A stretch of DNA of 64,000 nt from an uncultured Myxococcales bacterium (GTDB lineage: Bacteria; Myxococcota_A; UBA9042). Under the pieces are notes generated by a model, which was not told the DNA's origin, did no database searches, and worked only from the letters and a program-made list of their open reading frames with translations. The position numbers were made by a program, and so were the translations under genes. Below are positions 1 to 8,469 of the stretch, in pieces (the first letter of the stretch is position 1; every line of letters begins with the position of its first letter). The DNA lies in assembly GCA_903840165.1 (NCBI GenBank), contig CAIMEY010000012.1, forward strand, positions 62,001-126,000, given 5' to 3'.

Positions 1-3000
1 GCACCAAGTAGCGGCTGATGATCTCGTAGGTGCGCAGGGCCAAACCCGCCGCTTCTTCCACTTCCCCTTCACGGACGGCTAAGTTGCAGCGATGCTGTAA
101 TGCCGCGCACTGATTGGCCAAATCGCGTGCCTGCGCCGAGACGGTCAGGGCATGTTCTAGGTGGGCCCGCGTCGTCGCTGCATCTTCGCGGCCGAGGTGC
201 CAGCGGCAAAACGGCGCCCAAGCAAAGCACCAGCCCTGGTGCATTAAGGCATTGAGTTTGATGCCGGTTTGGCCCATTTCTTCAAAGATCGGCTCAGCAG
301 CGGCAAAGTCGCCGCCCATGAGTCGACTCGTTGCGGTGAGCATAAGCGCGGTTTGGAGTTCCCACATCTCCCCGACATCTTTAAACAAACGAATCGCATC
401 GTCGATGAGCCGTTCTGCACGCTTGAGGTCGTTGATAAACAGTGCGTGGGTGCCAAGACGCTGCAAAGCCACCGCTTCTACAACGGGATCGCCGGATTTG
501 CGGGCAAGGTCCAACGCCCGATTGCACCAAGTCTTGGCGCGGTCGAGCATGCCCATGCCAAAGAGCAAAACGCCGTAGAAACTCCAGGCCAGCGCGACAT
601 CGGCATCGCGGCCGAACTGCCGGCTCATGTTGATGGTCGTGACCCCAGCCCAAAGCACCTTGGCGACATCGATGAAATAGTAGATGCGGATCAGCGAAAA
701 CATCGTGTCTGCACGCTTTTGCAGACTTGGATCGGGCTTGGCACGGTGCTTGGGCGGTCCAAACAGCGTTGCAAACCCGTGAATGAGCAACTGACCAACG
801 GTCTGCCCGACCAGTTCGAACATGCTCCCCGGGGGGCGCTTGCCGTAGAGCCGAAGTGCCGTTTCCAGTTGAAGAATGGCACTTTCCGCGTCGCCCTTCT
901 CTTGATAGACGCGTCCGAGGCCGACGTGCACATCGGCGCGAGCACCCGGGGATTTAGCTCGATCCAAGCAAATCGCTAACAGTTCCGCAGCCCTTGCGTA
1001 CTCGCCGGCCTGTCGCGCCGCTTCGGCCGCTTCCTCCTGCACTTCGGGAACAAGGGCCGCCTGCGCCGAAAGTTCAGGTAGCTCAAGCAGGCGAAGTGCT
1101 TGATTGTAATGGCGAATTGCGTCATGGTTAGCATACACGGCGTGGGCACGTCGCGCGGCCATGAGGCTATAGTGCAAAGCTTGCGGCTTGTTGCCGGCGC
1201 CGAGGTTGTGCCACGCCAGGGCGTCCACATCCAGTTCCCCTCCAGCCGCGTCACCGGGATGGGGCGAGTAGGCCCGGGCTAACATCTGGTGATAATTAGC
1301 TAAATCGTCTGGCTTAATCAGACTTATCGCCACATCACGGATGCGGTTGTGGTACGTGTCCGCTAGGTCCGCATCGCCGGAACCGCTGGTGCCAATGAGG
1401 TGGCCATTGCGAAGCAGTTGCAGGGATTGCTGCTCCAAATTGCCAAGTTGAGCGGCATCGAGCAGGCGGCGCATGGCCACAGGTTTGCCGGCCAGGGCCA
1501 CCAGATCCAACAAGGTTCTCGCTGGTTGCGTCAGCTGGCCGAAGCGGGCACTTAGCACTTGGTCCAGCGTCACTTCGGGATGGGTCACGGTCTCTTGGCC
1601 CTGGGACCAGGTGTCGCGGAATCGCGCCAGTTCGACCAAGAACAAGGGGTTCCCTTGTGATTCCTTGACGATAACCTCGGCACGCCGCTGTGCTGCGGAG
1701 TCCTCCGCGTCCAAAAGAGAAATGGCCAAGCTAAGACTGTCCTGCCGGGACAAGGCCTGCACGACGATGTCGCGCACACTGGCACCGATCAAGTTTCCGT
1801 GGGTCAAGTTGTGTAGTTCTTGAATGATTCGGCTGGATTCGCTGTCGCGCCAACTCAGGACGATGAGCATCCGCGCCGCATCGGGCGGTTCGACCACGGC
1901 CTGCAGAAGTTCCAAGGAATCCAGGTCACTCCACTGCAGGTCGTCCAGCGCCAGCACCAACTCCTGCACAGCCGCCAAGCGCCGGAGCAACTCCTTGAGG
2001 GCAGCAAAGGCCCGCCGCCGCAGGCCGCGCTTGTCTTCGAGGTCCGCCTGCCGGTCCTGGACCCAGTCAACACCGGGAACTCGTCGTAATACTGGAAAGA
2101 TTCGGCCCAGAGCGGCGACATCGCGAGGCAGCACGTCGGCCAGCCTCTTGCCGGTCAGTTTGAGCAAATGTCGCGTCAAAGCGTCGATAAGACTATCGAA
2201 AGCCTTATAAGGCACCGTTTCGCGCTCGTAGCAGCGGCCGACAAGGACCAAAGGTTTGCTGGGCAAGCTTCTGATTTCAGTTAGAAATTGCTCTACCAGC
2301 GTCGATTTGCCGATACCCGGGGCACCGCGCACCTGGGCCAGCACCGGGCGGCCGGATTCCGTCAACTTTTGAGCTACATGCAGCCCATCCAGTTCCGTGG
2401 CTCGCCCTAGGAAGGGCGCCTCTTGGTCCGGGGCCGCGGCAAGGGCCGTGTCTTCGTCCGCTAGGCCCAGGCGACTGAGGATTTCCGCCTCATTGGGCCG
2501 CAACAGCGGGTCCGGTTTGAGCAAATCCATCGCAAGCTTTGCCAAGTCTTCGGGTGCCTGCGGGACCAAGCCCAGCGGGTGAGGGGGCGCGCGGTGGAGC
2601 TTGGCGTCGAGCAGCTGGAACCAGTTGCCGTGAAAGGGCAATTGGCCCGTCAATGCCTCATAAAGGATGACGCCCACGGCGTACCAGTCACTCGCCGGCG
2701 TGATGGCCGCGCCGGTCGCCTGCTCGGGAGCCATGTAGGCCGGCGTGCCGCTCACCGCTGATTCCACTTGCGAATCGTGGCGGCGCGCGTACGTGTCGCT
2801 GACTAGGCCAAAGTCGAGTACGACCACGCGGCCTTCATCGGTGACCAGGGCATTGGAAGGCTTGAGATCGCGGTGCAATTTCCCTGCGGCATGAATTGCG
2901 CGGACGGCTCGTGCCAGTTGGGTGAGGGCGTCGCGCAGGCGCAAGGGATCAGCCACAGAGCGGGCGCGAACCCAGGCAACATTTTGAACTTGTTGACTAT

Positions 3001-3394
3001 CTAGGTCCCCAGCGTCCATTGTCTCGCCGTCGACCGGCAGGTTGGAAGCGGTTTCGGATGAGGTCGGGTCGTGATCCGGCGTCGCCTGACCGCGCACCCA
3101 CGTTAGGAAATCGACCCCTTGCAGGAGTTCCATGGTAAAAAACCACAGATCCCCTTCAGAAATCAACTCATGGAGCGTGATGAGGTTCGGATGACTGACG
3201 CCGGAGAGGGAGCGAAACTCGGTCTTGAGCTTGTAGATGCCTTCGGCGTTTAGGCGTAGCAAAAGCTTGAGCGCGACATCGGATTGCCGTTGACGATCGC
3301 GGACTTGATAGACGACGCCCATACCGCCAGAGCCCAATCGGCTCAGCAGCTCAAAGCGTTCAGTCCCTTGAAATTCAGGGGTTAAGCGTTCCAT
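1..3394 (-). CDS. Ser/Thr protein kinase with AAA ATPase and TPR-like regulatory region (PknK-like), C-terminus outside window
   Basis: Reading the minus strand from the ATG at 3394 gives about 1131 codons with no stop before the window edge, so the C-terminus is missing. Residues about 11-310 form a Hanks-type kinase: glycine loop GSGGMGVVY, catalytic HRDLKPSN at about 174, DFG as LDFGL, and GTPAYMAPEQ. An Asp/Ser/Thr-rich insert lies inside the kinase at about 102-145. A P-loop (GAPGIGKST, about residue 355) starts a STAND/AAA-type ATPase with LVLALDDLQW as Walker B. From about residue 700 the chain is helical with TPR-like repeats. The architecture matches PknK-type cytoplasmic kinases in which the ATPase/TPR part senses or scaffolds. 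The hairpin repeat at 3613-3676 separates it from the gene upstream. The substrate is unknown. Confidence 0.93.
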   Translation of the reverse strand, partial: MERLTPEFQGTERFELLSRLGSGGMGVVYQVRDRQRQSDVALKLLLRLNAEGIYKLKTEFRSLSGVSHPNLITLHELISEGDLWFFTMELLQGVDFLTWVRGQATPDHDPTSSETASNLPVDGETMDAGDLDSQQVQNVAWVRARSVADPLRLRDALTQLARAVRAIHAAGKLHRDLKPSNALVTDEGRVVVLDFGLVSDTYARRHDSQVESAVSGTPAYMAPEQATGAAITPASDWYAVGVILYEALTGQLPFHGNWFQLLDAKLHRAPPHPLGLVPQAPEDLAKLAMDLLKPDPLLRPNEAEILSRLGLADEDTALAAAPDQEAPFLGRATELDGLHVAQKLTESGRPVLAQVRGAPGIGKSTLVEQFLTEIRSLPSKPLVLVGRCYERETVPYKAFDSLIDALTRHLLKLTGKRLADVLPRDVAALGRIFPVLRRVPGVDWVQDRQADLEDKRGLRRRAFAALKELLRRLAAVQELVLALDDLQWSDLDSLELLQAVVEPPDAARMLIVLSWRDSESSRIIQELHNLTHGNLIGASVRDIVVQALSRQDSLSLAISLLDAEDSAAQRRAEVIVKESQGNPLFLVELARFRDTWSQGQETVTHPEVTLDQVLSARFGQLTQPARTLLDLVALAGKPVAMRRLLDAAQLGNLEQQSLQLLRNGHLIGTSGSGDADLADTYHNRIRDVAISLIKPDDLANYHQMLARAYSPHPGDAAGGELDVDALAWHNLGAGNKPQALHYSLMAARRAHAVYANHDAIRHYNQALRLLELPELSAQAALVPEVQEEAAEAARQAGEYARAAELLAICLDRAKSPGARADVHVGLGRVYQEKGDAESAILQLETALRLYGKRPPGSMFELVGQTVGQLLIHGFATLFGPPKHRAKPDPSLQKRADTMFSLIRIYYFIDVAKVLWAGVTTINMSRQFGRDADVALAWSFYGVLLFGMGMLDRAKTWCNRALDLARKSGDPVVEAVALQRLGTHALFINDLKRAERLIDDAIRLFKDVGEMWELQTALMLTATSRLMGGDFAAAEPIFEEMGQTGIKLNALMHQGWCFAWAPFCRWHLGREDAATTRAHLEHALTVSAQARDLANQCAALQHRCNLAVREGEVEEAAGLALRTYEIISRYLV

Positions 3395-3475
3395 CGGTCC
3401 GGTTGTCGCCCCTCGGCGCCCCAAGTGCACAGTGAGCCCAAATCCAGGGTTTGGCAACAGTTGCGCTGGATTTTG

Positions 3476-3485
3476 ATCACGTGAT
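3476..3485. promoter_or_regulatory. Perfect 10-bp palindrome upstream of the kinase gene
   Basis: ATCACGTGAT lies 82 bp upstream of the kinase start in a non-coding gap. It could be an operator, but a 10-bp palindrome may occur by chance. Confidence 0.2.
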
Positions 3486-3612
3486 GGTATTGTCCTACCA
3501 CGCCAGTCGGGGCTCGTCAAGATGAGACGGCATCAGACCACAAAAGAGTTTTGATTCCATAAGGTTGTCGTCTCAGACAGCCGATTGCTGCGAGCGCGGG
3601 GCCGGCGAGTTC

Positions 3613-3676
3613 CCTAGGAAACTAGAGGCAAACACTGTACCTCTAACCCGCAAGGACCTTCGGGTTAGAGGTACTA
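3613..3676 (-). repeat. Dispersed hairpin repeat, copy 1
   Basis: The stem GTACCTCTAACCCG (3637-3650) pairs perfectly with 3661-3674 around a 10-nt loop. Read on the minus strand it begins on the last base of the TAG stop of the CPBP gene and is followed by the conserved tail ACAGTGTTTGCCT. Related copies are at 47511-47573 and 57379-57440. There is no clear U-tract, so it may be a 3'-end stability element or a weak terminator rather than a classical intrinsic terminator. Confidence 0.8.
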
Positions 3677-4885
3677 GTTCAGGCCGACTGCGATGCTGGC
3701 CAAACCCAAGGAAAAATGGACGACAGTGACGCCGATCAAGGTGCGATGGCGCGCGTACAGCCAGCCAAAAAGCAGTGAAATTACGAAGGTGAGCAAGGCG
3801 AACTGCACCGAGACGTAGAAATGGAAGATGCCAAACAACGTCGACGTGAGCAGAATCGGCACCAAGGGCTTGGAATCTGTCACGAATTGGCTGAGCGACC
3901 CTTGAATGACGCCCCGGCCAATGAACTCCTGCAGCAGGCAATGGGGGCCGTAAGCGATCCAGAAGAACTGGGATTCATGGGCAGAGTACTTGGAAAGCGA
4001 GCCCCAGGTCCACAGCGGCTGGCCGGGCTCACTTTCGTGCTTGACGACCACGACCAGCAACGTCAGCAGTGCGGCGGCAATGAAGGATTCCTTGAGTGAA
4101 ACTCTCCAGTTGCGAAGGCTTAGGCCATAGCGCGCGATAGGCAGGTGTTGGCTCCAGGCGAAATAGCCCACGGGTGCCAGGGTCAGCAGCAGAAAGCCCC
4201 AGGAATAGAGCATTTGCAGCGACGGCGGCAGGTTAGGATTGATGAGCTTCTGCACAAAGCTGGCAACGGCAAACATGGCGACGGTGGCGCCAAAAAAGCG
4301 AAGAAATTGAAGTCGTTGATTGGCGTGGTCGAGCTCGGCCTGCAACTTCTGAACGTGCCGACCGGACAAGGCGCGCAAACGGCGGATCACGGCCACAGCC
4401 ACGGATTCGGCCAAATGCAACTTGAGTGAGACGCCGCCAAACTCATCGACGGCTTCGAGTCGTTCTCGAGTAATGACAAGGACTTCACAGGGCTGGTTGG
4501 CGCGAATCGTGGCCGATGCCGGCTCCTTGTCCATGAACGACATTTCGCCAAAGATTCCGCCAGATTCAATGCGACTGAGCAGGTATTGCTTGTCGTGTGC
4601 TTCGTCCTGCTTCATCACCTCGACCGCTCCGGTCAGGACAAAGTACAGTGCGTCGGACGATTGGCCCTCACACAGGATGGTTTCATCGGTAGAAAATCGT
4701 CTGATTTCAACGAGATTTGCCAGAAGGGCACGCTCGGTCTGCGCAAAGCCCTGGGTCAGCGACTGTTGCGTAAAGAAGGCAAACAGGTCATCGATGCCGG
4801 GCAGGGGCCGGACGAAGGTCGCGCTGATTCTCTCGCGATGTTCGCCGTTTCGCGCCGTCGCATCGCCAAAGGCTTGGTCTGTCAT
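3674..4885 (-). CDS. Cyclic-nucleotide-binding-like domain fused to CPBP-family intramembrane protease
   Basis: The 403-residue protein has a cNMP-type beta-barrel at residues about 30-165 and a CPBP (CAAX/Abi) membrane domain from about 195 to the end. The phosphate cassette reads FGEMSFMDKEPASATI and lacks the usual Arg before the AT, so canonical cAMP binding is doubtful. CPBP motif 1 reads QEFIGR, so the first Glu of EExxxR is Gln while the second is kept. Motif 2 is FGIFH, and a later His is in VVHFSLGL. Six or seven hydrophobic segments are visible. The ATG at 4885 was chosen; a GTG at 4903 is possible. It starts 59 bp after the caspase-like gene and is probably co-transcribed with it. 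The likely role is a membrane protease or adaptor controlled by its cytoplasmic sensor; its target is unknown. Confidence 0.85.
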   Translation of the reverse strand: MTDQAFGDATARNGEHRERISATFVRPLPGIDDLFAFFTQQSLTQGFAQTERALLANLVEIRRFSTDETILCEGQSSDALYFVLTGAVEVMKQDEAHDKQYLLSRIESGGIFGEMSFMDKEPASATIRANQPCEVLVITRERLEAVDEFGGVSLKLHLAESVAVAVIRRLRALSGRHVQKLQAELDHANQRLQFLRFFGATVAMFAVASFVQKLINPNLPPSLQMLYSWGFLLLTLAPVGYFAWSQHLPIARYGLSLRNWRVSLKESFIAAALLTLLVVVVKHESEPGQPLWTWGSLSKYSAHESQFFWIAYGPHCLLQEFIGRGVIQGSLSQFVTDSKPLVPILLTSTLFGIFHFYVSVQFALLTFVISLLFGWLYARHRTLIGVTVVHFSLGLASIAVGLN

Positions 4886-4944
4886 CACCCATTCCGCCAA
4901 CACAGAGCCACCCGCCTGGATTCTTTCGATTAGGTCCGGCTACG

Positions 4945-7005
4945 TCAAGGGGGGCTGCTGTTGTCAAAGTCTGCTGAGGCGCGCAACTCGAGGCGGGCCG
5001 CGTCAGTGCCCCACAGCTTGTCGGGGCTATAACCGAATGGTTCAGAGCGCTTGCCGCTCATTACGTCGGCCATGATTTGCTGCAAGGGCCCGCCATTGGG
5101 TCCCAGGCCCCGGCGCACTCGAAAAGAAAGCGCTGCAAAGTCAATGTCTTCTTCAGTCGCGATCGCCTTGAAGATCTCGGTGCCCGCTGGCGGCGTCATG
5201 CGATAAGGAACTGCAATCGTGCGCTTTTCTCCAGCCTTGAGCCGATTGTCTCCGCCCGCCGTTCCCGCCAGGGGATAGAGCACGCCGAGGCTGCCATCGG
5301 TCGAAAGCTCCAGAATTGTGACAAAGGCCGGTCTATCGCCTCGGTTTTCCAGGGAAAGCTGCACGATACTTCCCAGGGGCAGGGGCGAACTACCGTCCTT
5401 GGAAATCGGTCCAAGAACCTTTGTAATTTTAGGGTGTTTTCGACCATCTGTGCCCATTTCCAAAACCGCCTCCACTCGCTGCAGCGTCAGCGCCACGTCG
5501 AGCTTGGTCGTCGGGTCCGTGTTGTCCAGCGTCAGCACCCGCAGACGCCGGTGGTGGGCCGCCAAGGCCTGGCCGATGCGTTTGTCCAATGCCGGGTCAT
5601 TGCTGGGTAACGCCGCGTCCATGGGCAGCTGAGGACCCTGGGGCAGGGGCAGCACACTGCCATCGGCCCGGAGCAACTCTACCTGGCCGTGCTTTTCGAT
5701 AATGTCTATGTCCCATGCACCGTCGCTGGTCACGGTGCTGACAAAGGCGAGCCCGGCCAGCACCGCCCCGAGCTGAGCCGGCCCATCATTGCGAACACGC
5801 AGACGTCCTGGCGACTTTTGTGCAAAAGTTTCGGTCGCTTGGCTTCCATTGGCTAGCTGCTTGGCCGGCAAGGGGCCCGCGGTGGACTGACCGTAGCAGA
5901 GGCCCAAATCCGCCCGAACAATGCGTACATGACCGATGATCGCTGCCGTTTCGGGGGCACCCAGGGGCCGCAGGTCTAGCTCCGTGCCCTCCTGCAGTCC
6001 ATGTAAGGTCCCGGCTTCAATCGGCAAAAGACCGTCGGCATCCACAGGCCGTGCGCGAAACGCCTTGCCTGCCGCCTTCCACTGCCCGGAAAACAGCACC
6101 TTCTGGCCGTCACCTTCCAGTTGGGGATTCTGGTCACTGACCCTCCCCACGATCTGCACGCCGATGCGATCGAGCAATTCCTGATACGTGGTCTGCGGTT
6201 TAGCCTCATGCAGCGCCTGCACCAGCAGCAGGGTGTAGGCGCCCATCGCCGCGTGCGAGATCGGTTCCTCGTCTTCATTGGCCTGCTGGTCTGCGCGTAC
6301 GGCCGCCAGAAACACGTAGCCTTTGCTTTGCGCATCGCCCGATTGCACGAAACCGCCGTCCCCATCTTGGGTTGGACCGCGCACCGTCGCCGGAGGGAGC
6401 GTCGCCTTGGCACCCCGCTGTTTGCGCTGGCCCCGAGTCGCCGTGCCTGAGTGGCAACTATCCAGAGAAATCACAATGTTGCTTGTCTTTGCTTGAGCGC
6501 GGCTCACGAGCAAACCCAGTTCATCGTCGCGCAGATGGTTGGCCGGATTGCGGGTGCCGAGGTTGTCAAAAGGCACGAGGGCCTCGTCGTATCCGTCCGC
6601 TTCGTCGGGAACACCATTGTCATCAGGCACTTGCTGCCCGTGCCCCGAGTAATGGAACAGTAGCACATCGCCGCGTCCTGCCTGCGCCTTGGCAATCAGT
6701 TGATCTTCAAACGCTTTGACGATAGCCGCATGGGTGGCTTGACCGTCGAGCAGGGTCAGGACCTCAAAGCCCCTTTGGCGCAGTTCTGCGCCCAACATCT
6801 CGACATCATTGACAGATCCCTCGAGCGATGACCACTGTTCGGCCATGGGCAGTTGCGGCGTATAGCGCGCGCCGTACTGGTTGATGCCGACCAGTAGCGC
6901 CAACCGCCGCGGCTGCCCCGGGGATTGGGCCGTGGCGCTCGCCGCCGTGACGTGAAGAATTGTCAGGATCAGCAGCCAGAGCAGGGGGATGCGACGCAAT
7001 CGCAT
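4945..7005 (-). CDS. Exported caspase-like (peptidase C14) protein with DUF4384-like C-terminus
   Basis: This is a 686-residue protein. An N-terminal hydrophobic stretch (LLWLLILTILHV) followed by ATAQS looks like a signal peptide or anchor. The caspase-like domain starts at RRLALLVGINQYG (about residue 33) and contains both catalytic motifs, HYSGHG (His about 122) and DSCHSG (Cys about 184), so it is probably an active Arg/Lys-specific protease. The C-terminal part (about 545-640, VQLSLENRGD to VPYRMTPPAG) resembles DUF4384, a beta-rich partner common in such proteins. The start is ambiguous: ATG at 7005 directly abuts GGGGAGG, while TTG at 6999 would have ideal spacing. The next gene downstream is the cNMP-CPBP fusion. 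Confidence 0.9.
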   Translation of the reverse strand: MRLRRIPLLWLLILTILHVTAASATAQSPGQPRRLALLVGINQYGARYTPQLPMAEQWSSLEGSVNDVEMLGAELRQRGFEVLTLLDGQATHAAIVKAFEDQLIAKAQAGRGDVLLFHYSGHGQQVPDDNGVPDEADGYDEALVPFDNLGTRNPANHLRDDELGLLVSRAQAKTSNIVISLDSCHSGTATRGQRKQRGAKATLPPATVRGPTQDGDGGFVQSGDAQSKGYVFLAAVRADQQANEDEEPISHAAMGAYTLLLVQALHEAKPQTTYQELLDRIGVQIVGRVSDQNPQLEGDGQKVLFSGQWKAAGKAFRARPVDADGLLPIEAGTLHGLQEGTELDLRPLGAPETAAIIGHVRIVRADLGLCYGQSTAGPLPAKQLANGSQATETFAQKSPGRLRVRNDGPAQLGAVLAGLAFVSTVTSDGAWDIDIIEKHGQVELLRADGSVLPLPQGPQLPMDAALPSNDPALDKRIGQALAAHHRRLRVLTLDNTDPTTKLDVALTLQRVEAVLEMGTDGRKHPKITKVLGPISKDGSSPLPLGSIVQLSLENRGDRPAFVTILELSTDGSLGVLYPLAGTAGGDNRLKAGEKRTIAVPYRMTPPAGTEIFKAIATEEDIDFAALSFRVRRGLGPNGGPLQQIMADVMSGKRSEPFGYSPDKLWGTDAARLELRASADFDNSSPP

Positions 7006-7179
7006 CCTCCCCGGCGTGACGTGGCGGTGGGCTTGGGGGAGCCGGTGCAGCAGGGGAGCAGGCGCAGCCAAATCAATGCCCTCCGGCCAGTGCCGCCGCC
7101 GTCCAGGTCAAGCAAGGGGACGCCGCTGCCGGCCATCCAAAGGACCACTGCCCCGCCCTGTGAACTGGGTTCAGCGTAC

Positions 7180-7461
7180 CTACCCGACCTTATTCTTCTT
7201 GCGGCTGCGGGCGTCTAGCAGCAGTAGGCCGACCCCGATCACGCTGCAAGCGCCATCGGCGGGCAAAATGACGTCGAGCAGGCCCGGGGCGAACTTCTCT
7301 TGCCACTCTATCTTTTTGACTTCATCGCCAAAATCATCTTTCGATACAACTTCATGCGGGATCTTTGTCAGGGTGAAGTACGTGCGCACGGTCGTCGCCC
7401 ACCAGCCGATCAGGCCAGCGCCAATGACGAAGAACGCAAGGGCCAAGGCTCGCTTGTTCAT
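7180..7461 (-). CDS. Small two-TM membrane protein of unknown function
   Basis: The protein is 93 residues. TM1 is about 5-21 (LALAFFVIGAGLIGWW), then comes a charged central stretch (DDFGDEVKKIEWQEKF), and TM2 is about 64-82 (VILPADGACSVIGVGLLLL), followed by a basic tail RSRKKNK. GGGAG lies 8 nt before the ATG. It is 174 bp upstream of the caspase-like gene on the same strand and could be its leading cistron. I do not recognise the family. Confidence 0.65.
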   Translation of the reverse strand: MNKRALALAFFVIGAGLIGWWATTVRTYFTLTKIPHEVVSKDDFGDEVKKIEWQEKFAPGLLDVILPADGACSVIGVGLLLLDARSRKKNKVG

Positions 7462-7647
7462 GCTCAGGTCTCCCAGATGGCGGCGCTAGGCTTTGGACTG
7501 GCACTGCCGGTGATGGTTGTCAGGGCAAGAAAACCGTGCCCTATCGCCATGTTGACTGCTTGCTGGCCCGCAGGCCCGTCCACGACGCGACTTAGCCCGA
7601 CGGACGGACCTGCGGTCCACGCAGGAACCGCTGGCAATTCTTGTGCC

Positions 7648-8271
7648 TTACTTGGCGGTGGCGTACAAGGTTGCGTCAATGTCAATATTTTCGCCGACTT
7701 TATCGCCCACTGAGTTGCCCTTGCCCTTGATGTTGTGATCCTTGAGGGACACCTTGAACTTGGCCGTCACCTTGAGGTTGCCGGTGGCGAGGTATGCCAA
7801 GTCCACGGGAATGCTCAGCTTCTTGCCGACGCCGTTCATCGTGAAGGTGCCATGGGCCGTCGCCTTAGCCGTGCCTTTGTCAGCAGCTGCCTTGATGTCA
7901 CGGACGTTGTCGATCTTGTCGATGGCAAAGCTGATGTTGGGGTTGGCGCCGCCATTGAGCCACTCGGGGCCTCGCATGTGCTGATCGCGCATGGGGTTTC
8001 CGGTTTCCATTTTGGCGACCGGGACGGTGACGGTGCCCGTGGTCGTCTCAGCTTTCTCAGCGTCGCCTACAGCCAGCGAACCGGTGATTCCCTTGGCATT
8101 GCCGGGAATTCGCTCGGCGGGCATGTCAGAGACGAACTTGAACTCGCTCTTGTCCGAGTTGATGGTGAAGGCCAGGGGGCCCTTCTTGCCGACAAAAGGC
8201 GAGTCCGCAAAGGCGGGAACGGCCGACAGCAGACCAGCGACGACAAAGGCGCAAGCACGAAACTGGAACAT
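7648..8271 (-). CDS. YceI-family periplasmic protein
   Basis: This 207-residue protein has a signal peptide (MFQFRACAFVVAGLLSAVPAFA) and a single YceI-type lipocalin-like domain with typical features: LAFTINSDKSEFKFV at the start, and MRDQHMRGPEWLN and GTFTMNGVGKKLSIPV in the middle. Family members bind isoprenoid or other amphiphilic molecules in the periplasm. The ATG at 8271 is preceded by AAGGAGAA at good spacing, so the longer upstream reading (to 8361) is rejected. It sits between the small membrane protein and the haem-motif barrel protein, each about 190 bp away. Confidence 0.9.
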   Translation of the reverse strand: MFQFRACAFVVAGLLSAVPAFADSPFVGKKGPLAFTINSDKSEFKFVSDMPAERIPGNAKGITGSLAVGDAEKAETTTGTVTVPVAKMETGNPMRDQHMRGPEWLNGGANPNISFAIDKIDNVRDIKAAADKGTAKATAHGTFTMNGVGKKLSIPVDLAYLATGNLKVTAKFKVSLKDHNIKGKGNSVGDKVGENIDIDATLYATAK

Positions 8272-8469
8272 CTGATTCTCCTTGGTATCGAGCCGAATCG
8301 GAGTCGGCCACAGGGGTAGAATATGCCCGACCATTCGGGGCAGTTGACGAGGACAACGCATCGCTCAGGGGATTGATTCGCCTGGGCTTGAGGTGTGGCG
8401 GCATATTTTCAATCGGTTAGGCTCAAGCAGTTCGACTCAAGCGGTCGGTGCCCAACCGGTTAGACGCAG

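Noticed and set aside
269-979. Plus-strand ORF of 236 codons
   Set aside because: It lies wholly opposite the kinase/TPR gene, with no family features.
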